A stretch of DNA of 41,160 bases from the NCBI GenBank assembly GCA_900469445.1, contig UBXM01000035.1:43333-84492 (forward strand), in the 5' to 3' direction. The stretch is from Hyphomicrobiales bacterium. GTDB lineage: Bacteria; Pseudomonadota; Alphaproteobacteria; Rhizobiales; Rhizobiaceae. Under the pieces are notes generated by a model. It was not told the DNA's origin. It saw nothing but the letters and a program-made list of their open reading frames with translations, and searched no databases. Shown piece after piece: positions 37,971-41,160 of the stretch. The translations under genes and the position numbers were made by a program. Position 1 is the first letter of the stretch. Every line of letters starts with the position of its first letter.

Positions 37971-40301
37971 ATGGCCGCTGTCGCGCCGGCATGGACGTTT
38001 ATCGCGCTCTTCCTGCCGTTTCTGGCCGCCTTGCCGGCTCCCGTCCTGACATCGCGTTTCGGTCATCGCGCCGCATGGCTCGTGGCGATTGCGCCGGCTC
38101 TGTCCTTCCTGCATTTCTGCCGGTTTCTCGGCGAAATCTCGAGAGGCGAGGTCGTCACCGGCGGTTATGCCTGGGCGCCCAGCCTCAACCTGTCCTTCTC
38201 CTGGTTTATCGACGGCCTGTCGCTCACCTTCGCGCTTCTGATCACCGGCATCGGCACGCTGATCGTGATCTATTCCGGCGGTTACATGAAGGGCCACCCG
38301 CATCTCGGGCGGTTTTTATCCTTCATCCTCCTGTTCATGGGGGCGATGCTCGGTCTTGTTCTTTCCGACAGTTTCCTGATGCTTTTCGTCTATTGGGAAC
38401 TCACCTCGATCGCTTCCTTCCTGCTGATCGGCTTCGATCACGAGCGCGAAGCCGCAAGGCGGGCGGCATTGCAGGCATTGGTCGTCACCGGGGCAGGGGG
38501 GCTGTCGCTGCTGGCCGGCCTCGTCTTCCTGTGGAATGTCACCGGCGTGACCCAGCTGTCGCTGCTCGTGCATCTGGGCGATGCCTTGCGCATGAGCCCC
38601 TTCTATCTGCCTGCGCTGTTTCTCGTGCTTGGCGGCGCCTTCACCAAATCGGCGCAGTTTCCGTTTCATTTCTGGCTGCCGAATGCGATGGAGGCGCCGA
38701 CACCCGTCTCCGCCTATCTTCATTCGGCGACCATGGTGAAGGCGGGCGTCTATCTGCTGATGCGGTTGAACCCGGTCATGGGCGGCACGCCCGCCTGGGA
38801 AATCCTGCTTCCCTTTTTCGGCGGTGTGACGCTGATTGCGGGCACGCTGATCGGCATCCGCCAGACCGACCTGAAGCTGATGCTTGCCTATACGACCATG
38901 GCCTCGCTCGGCCTGCTCATCATGCTGACCGGTTTCGGATCGCCGCATGCCATCGAGGCGGCGGTGCTTTATCTCGTCGCCCACTCGCTGTTCAAGGGCG
39001 CTTTGTTCATGGTCGCGGGCGCAATCGACCACGGCACCGGCACCCGCGAGCTGCCGCTTCTCGGCGGCCTTCGCCGCGCCATGCCGATCACCTTCGCGGC
39101 TGCCCTTCTGGCCGCCTGCTCCATGGCCGGACTGCCGTTTTTTGCAGGTTTCCTCGCCAAGGAGGAGATCTATGCGGCGCTCGCCGCCGGCAATCCGCGC
39201 GCCGTCTTCTTCACCATCGCCGCACTCGCCGGCAATGCGCTGATGGTCGCCATCGCCCTTGCCATCGGCTTGAAGCCTTTCATCGGCGAGCGGAAGGACA
39301 CGCCGCACACCCCGCATGAGGCACCGCTTGCGCTCTGGCTCGGGCCCGTCGTGCTGGCGGCGCTCGGCCTCGTTTCCGGCATCGCCGCGCCGCTGCTGCA
39401 CACCTATGTCTCGTCACCCATGGCAAGCGCCATCATCGACGAGCCGACCGTGGTGACGATCACCACGATCCCGCATTTCGGCCTGCCGCTGGTGCTTTCC
39501 GTTTTGACCGTCGCCCTCGGTGTTCTGGTCTATTGGCAACTCGACCGCGCCCGGTCGCTGATGGCGCAGATGCTGGAAGGCCTCGGTCCGGGGCCGGACC
39601 GCTGGTTCGATCACCTCGTCACCGGTCTCGTCCGGCTCGCCTTTGGCCTGACCCGCATCATCCAGCCCGGCCGGCTGGAGATCTATATCACCGTTACCTT
39701 CATCCTCGTGGCGCTGACGCTGCTCGTGCCGCTCTTTGCCTTCGGCGAACTGCCCGACATGCCTGCATGGCCCTCCGGTCTTCTCGTTCAGGAAGCGGCC
39801 TTCTTCGTCATCGCCGCGCTCGGCATCATCGCCGTCCTGCGCGCCGCCGATCGGCTTACCGCCATCGTCTCGCTCGGCATCCAGGGTTTTGCCGTCGCGG
39901 TCATCTTCCTGCTGTTCGGCGCGCCGGATCTCTCCTTCACCCAGTTCATGGTCGAAACGCTTTCGGTCGTCATCCTGACGCTGGTGATGACGCGGCTCAG
40001 ATTGTCGGTCAGCGATCACCGCCCGGTCAGCCAGATCGTGCTCGACACGACGATCGCCGTCGCCTGCGGCCTCGGTTTCGCGCTTCTGCTATTGAAAGCG
40101 GTCGGCCGTCCCTTCGATCCGTTCATGACGGAGTTCTTCAACGCCTATTCCAAGGTGATCGCTCACGGTGCCAATGTGGTCAACGTCATCATCGTCGATT
40201 TCCGCGGCACCGACACGCTGGGCGAGATCGCCGTGGTGATGGTCACCGGCCTGGCGGTGCTGGCGCTGATAAAGCTGCGGGCGGGGAGGTCCCCCCAATG
40301 A
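37971..40301 (+). CDS. mrpA: Mrp-type cation/proton antiporter subunit A
   Basis: A 776-residue membrane protein, the largest subunit of the Mrp (Mnh/Pha) Na+ or K+/H+ antiporter, related to complex I subunit NuoL. It has some 20 hydrophobic segments. The NuoL-like core carries ELTSIASFLLIGFDH, GAFTKSAQFPFHFWLPNAME, TPVSAYLHSATMVKAGVYLL and the VAHSLFKGALFMVAGAIDHG segment. The C-terminal part (from about 600) has the MbhD/E-like GAPDLSFTQFMVETLSVVIL and ends near VIIVDFRGTDTLGEIAVVM. ATG 37971 follows GAGGAGAG. Its stop overlaps the next start as ATGA. Confidence 0.95.
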   Translation: MAAVAPAWTFIALFLPFLAALPAPVLTSRFGHRAAWLVAIAPALSFLHFCRFLGEISRGEVVTGGYAWAPSLNLSFSWFIDGLSLTFALLITGIGTLIVIYSGGYMKGHPHLGRFLSFILLFMGAMLGLVLSDSFLMLFVYWELTSIASFLLIGFDHEREAARRAALQALVVTGAGGLSLLAGLVFLWNVTGVTQLSLLVHLGDALRMSPFYLPALFLVLGGAFTKSAQFPFHFWLPNAMEAPTPVSAYLHSATMVKAGVYLLMRLNPVMGGTPAWEILLPFFGGVTLIAGTLIGIRQTDLKLMLAYTTMASLGLLIMLTGFGSPHAIEAAVLYLVAHSLFKGALFMVAGAIDHGTGTRELPLLGGLRRAMPITFAAALLAACSMAGLPFFAGFLAKEEIYAALAAGNPRAVFFTIAALAGNALMVAIALAIGLKPFIGERKDTPHTPHEAPLALWLGPVVLAALGLVSGIAAPLLHTYVSSPMASAIIDEPTVVTITTIPHFGLPLVLSVLTVALGVLVYWQLDRARSLMAQMLEGLGPGPDRWFDHLVTGLVRLAFGLTRIIQPGRLEIYITVTFILVALTLLVPLFAFGELPDMPAWPSGLLVQEAAFFVIAALGIIAVLRAADRLTAIVSLGIQGFAVAVIFLLFGAPDLSFTQFMVETLSVVILTLVMTRLRLSVSDHRPVSQIVLDTTIAVACGLGFALLLLKAVGRPFDPFMTEFFNAYSKVIAHGANVVNVIIVDFRGTDTLGEIAVVMVTGLAVLALIKLRAGRSPQ

Positions 40302-40744
40302 ACACCCTCATCCTGCGCACCGTCGCCCCCGTCATCACCGCCCTCATGCTGCTCTTTTCCGTCTTCGTGCTCCTACGCGGACATAACGAGCCGGGTGGCG
40401 GTTTTATCGGCGGGCTGATCGCCGCCTCGGCGCTGGCGATCTTCGGCATCGCGCATGGACCGGGCGCGGTGCAGCGGGCGATCCGTTTCCATCCGATGGC
40501 GATTGCCGGCACGGGCCTTTGCCTCGCAACCGTTTCCGGCCTCGCCTCGCTTTTCGCCGGCGTGCCCTTCATGAGCGGATTGTGGATCTATCCGGACATT
40601 CTGGGCGTCGAAGTGCCGCTCTCCACCGTCATGTCCTTCGATATCGGCGTTTATCTCGTCGTCGTCGGCGCGATCACGGCAATCGCCCTGGCGCTCGAGA
40701 CCGAGACCGAAGACGATGCCGGCACAGGGGAGGGCAGCCGCTGA
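40298..40744 (+). CDS. mrpB: Mrp antiporter subunit B
   Basis: A 148-residue membrane subunit with four hydrophobic segments, beginning MNTLILRTVAPVITALMLLF. LLRGHNEPGGGFIGGLIAAS is the MnhB signature. It shares four bases (ATGA) with mrpA and one base (TGATG) with mrpC, so the three are translationally coupled. The open frame reading back to 39533 is mrpA in another frame. Confidence 0.94.
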   Translation: MNTLILRTVAPVITALMLLFSVFVLLRGHNEPGGGFIGGLIAASALAIFGIAHGPGAVQRAIRFHPMAIAGTGLCLATVSGLASLFAGVPFMSGLWIYPDILGVEVPLSTVMSFDIGVYLVVVGAITAIALALETETEDDAGTGEGSR

Positions 40745-41121
40745 TGGAAGTGCTGTTCGTTGCCCTGATCGGTCTGTTCTTCGCAGCCGCCATCTATCTC
40801 ATGCTGTCCAAGTTCACGATCCGCATCCTGATCGGCATCGTGCTGCTCGGCAATGGCGTCAACCTCTTGCTGTTCACTGCCGGCCGCATCACCCGCGAAG
40901 TCCCGCCGATCATTCCGGCAGGGGCTGCCGCCCTCGGTACCGGTGCCGCCAACCCGCTGCCGCAGGCGCTGATCCTGACGGCGATCGTCATATCCTTTTC
41001 CTTCTTCGCTTTCCTTCTGGTGCTGACCTATCGCGCCTTCGAGGAACTCGGCACCGACAGCACCGACGAAATGCGTCTCGCCGAACCCCGCGACGAACCA
41101 CTTCCGCCGACGGGGTATTGA
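40744..41121 (+). CDS. mrpC: Mrp antiporter subunit C
   Basis: A 125-residue NuoK-like membrane subunit with three helices. Marks are LMLSKFTIRILIGIVLLGNG, then NLLLFTAGR, and ANPLPQALILTAIVISFSFF. The C-terminal 30 residues are hydrophilic (DSTDEMRLAEPRDEP). It starts at the A of the mrpB stop. Subunit D would be expected directly after; the window ends 39 bases later. Confidence 0.94.
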   Translation: MEVLFVALIGLFFAAAIYLMLSKFTIRILIGIVLLGNGVNLLLFTAGRITREVPPIIPAGAAALGTGAANPLPQALILTAIVISFSFFAFLLVLTYRAFEELGTDSTDEMRLAEPRDEPLPPTGY

Positions 41122-41142
41122 GTTGATGCGTTCTGTGTGTGT

Positions 41143-41160
41143 TGCCCCTCACCCTAACCC
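41143..41160. repeat. Start of a CCCTCACCCTAACCC-type intergenic repeat
   Basis: The last 18 bases contain CCCTCACCCTAACCC. This string begins a dispersed intergenic element widely seen in Rhizobiaceae and other proteobacteria, usually continuing as a GC-rich palindrome. Only the edge is in the window, so the call is tentative. Confidence 0.4.

Noticed and set aside
37949..39319. A 456-codon open frame overlapping mrpA, and a 361-codon antisense frame (38316-39401)
   Set aside because: mrpA in its own frame carries NuoL-family motifs throughout and has the ribosome site; the alternatives are Arg- or Gln-rich shadows.
1..41160. Search for tRNA, rRNA, CRISPR arrays, insertion sequences, phage genes and riboswitches
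   Set aside because: No cloverleaf, no regularly spaced repeats, no transposase or integrase signature and no aptamer consensus was recognised by eye.

Overview
The window looks like chromosomal DNA from an alphaproteobacterium of the order Hyphomicrobiales (Rhizobiales), most likely a member of the Rhizobiaceae. The reasons are the high GC content, a dmeRF Ni/Co efflux pair with rhizobial-type sequences, a Mrp/Pha-type antiporter operon, a perfect CtrA box, EcfG-type (general stress sigma) promoter motifs, and several proteins of unknown function of a kind common in rhizobia. I cannot name the genus. There are no rRNA, tRNA or CRISPR features, and no insertion sequence or phage genes. No stretch longer than 300 bases lacks a gene; the largest gaps are about 270 bases.

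Layout. 1-5.2 kb: LysR regulator, acyltransferase-3 membrane protein, a PLD-family phosphodiesterase preceded by a small membrane protein, a ChaC-type gamma-glutamylcyclotransferase and a small secreted or membrane protein. 5.2-12 kb: branched-chain aminotransferase, an orphan phytanoyl-CoA-dioxygenase-like enzyme, a serine esterase, a PAS-GGDEF-EAL protein, a TauE/SafE permease and two unknown proteins. 12-15.5 kb: superoxide dismutase, a Tat-type L,D-transpeptidase, an ADPRM-like metallophosphatase and cytochrome b561. 15.6-21.4 kb: a divergent YafY/WYL regulator and LysE exporter with a striking operator, two c-type cytochromes, a DJ-1/PfpI protein, an acetyltransferase, proline iminopeptidase and a MerR regulator. 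21.5-26.2 kb: dmeR-dmeF flanked by two unknown genes, then oligopeptidase B. 26.3-27.1 kb: a hicAB toxin-antitoxin pair followed in overlapping frames by two small membrane proteins. 27.2-37.8 kb: DUF930-like protein, FAD oxidoreductase, AI-2E-family permease, ring-cleavage-type VOC enzyme, universal stress protein, hemolysin-III protein, acetyltransferase, a parDE-type toxin-antitoxin pair, cupin, aldose-epimerase-like protein, beta carbonic anhydrase, bestrophin-like protein and msrB. 37.9-41.1 kb: the start of a Mrp (Pha) cation/proton antiporter operon (A, B, C), which runs off the window.

A stress theme runs through the region: SOD, MsrB, universal stress protein, gamma-glutamylcyclotransferase, metal efflux and two toxin-antitoxin modules. 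Regulatory motifs found by reading support this in part: perfect EcfG-type promoters before sodB and the AI-2E gene, a near match before the TauE gene, a perfect FNR/FixK anaerobox at class-II spacing before the universal stress gene, a Pho-box-like repeat before the metallophosphatase, a perfect CtrA box before an unknown 88-residue protein, and an RcnR-type C-tract operator before dmeR. The most system-like novelty is the four-gene hicA-hicB-membrane-membrane cassette. All functional assignments come from reading motifs; no database search was run.
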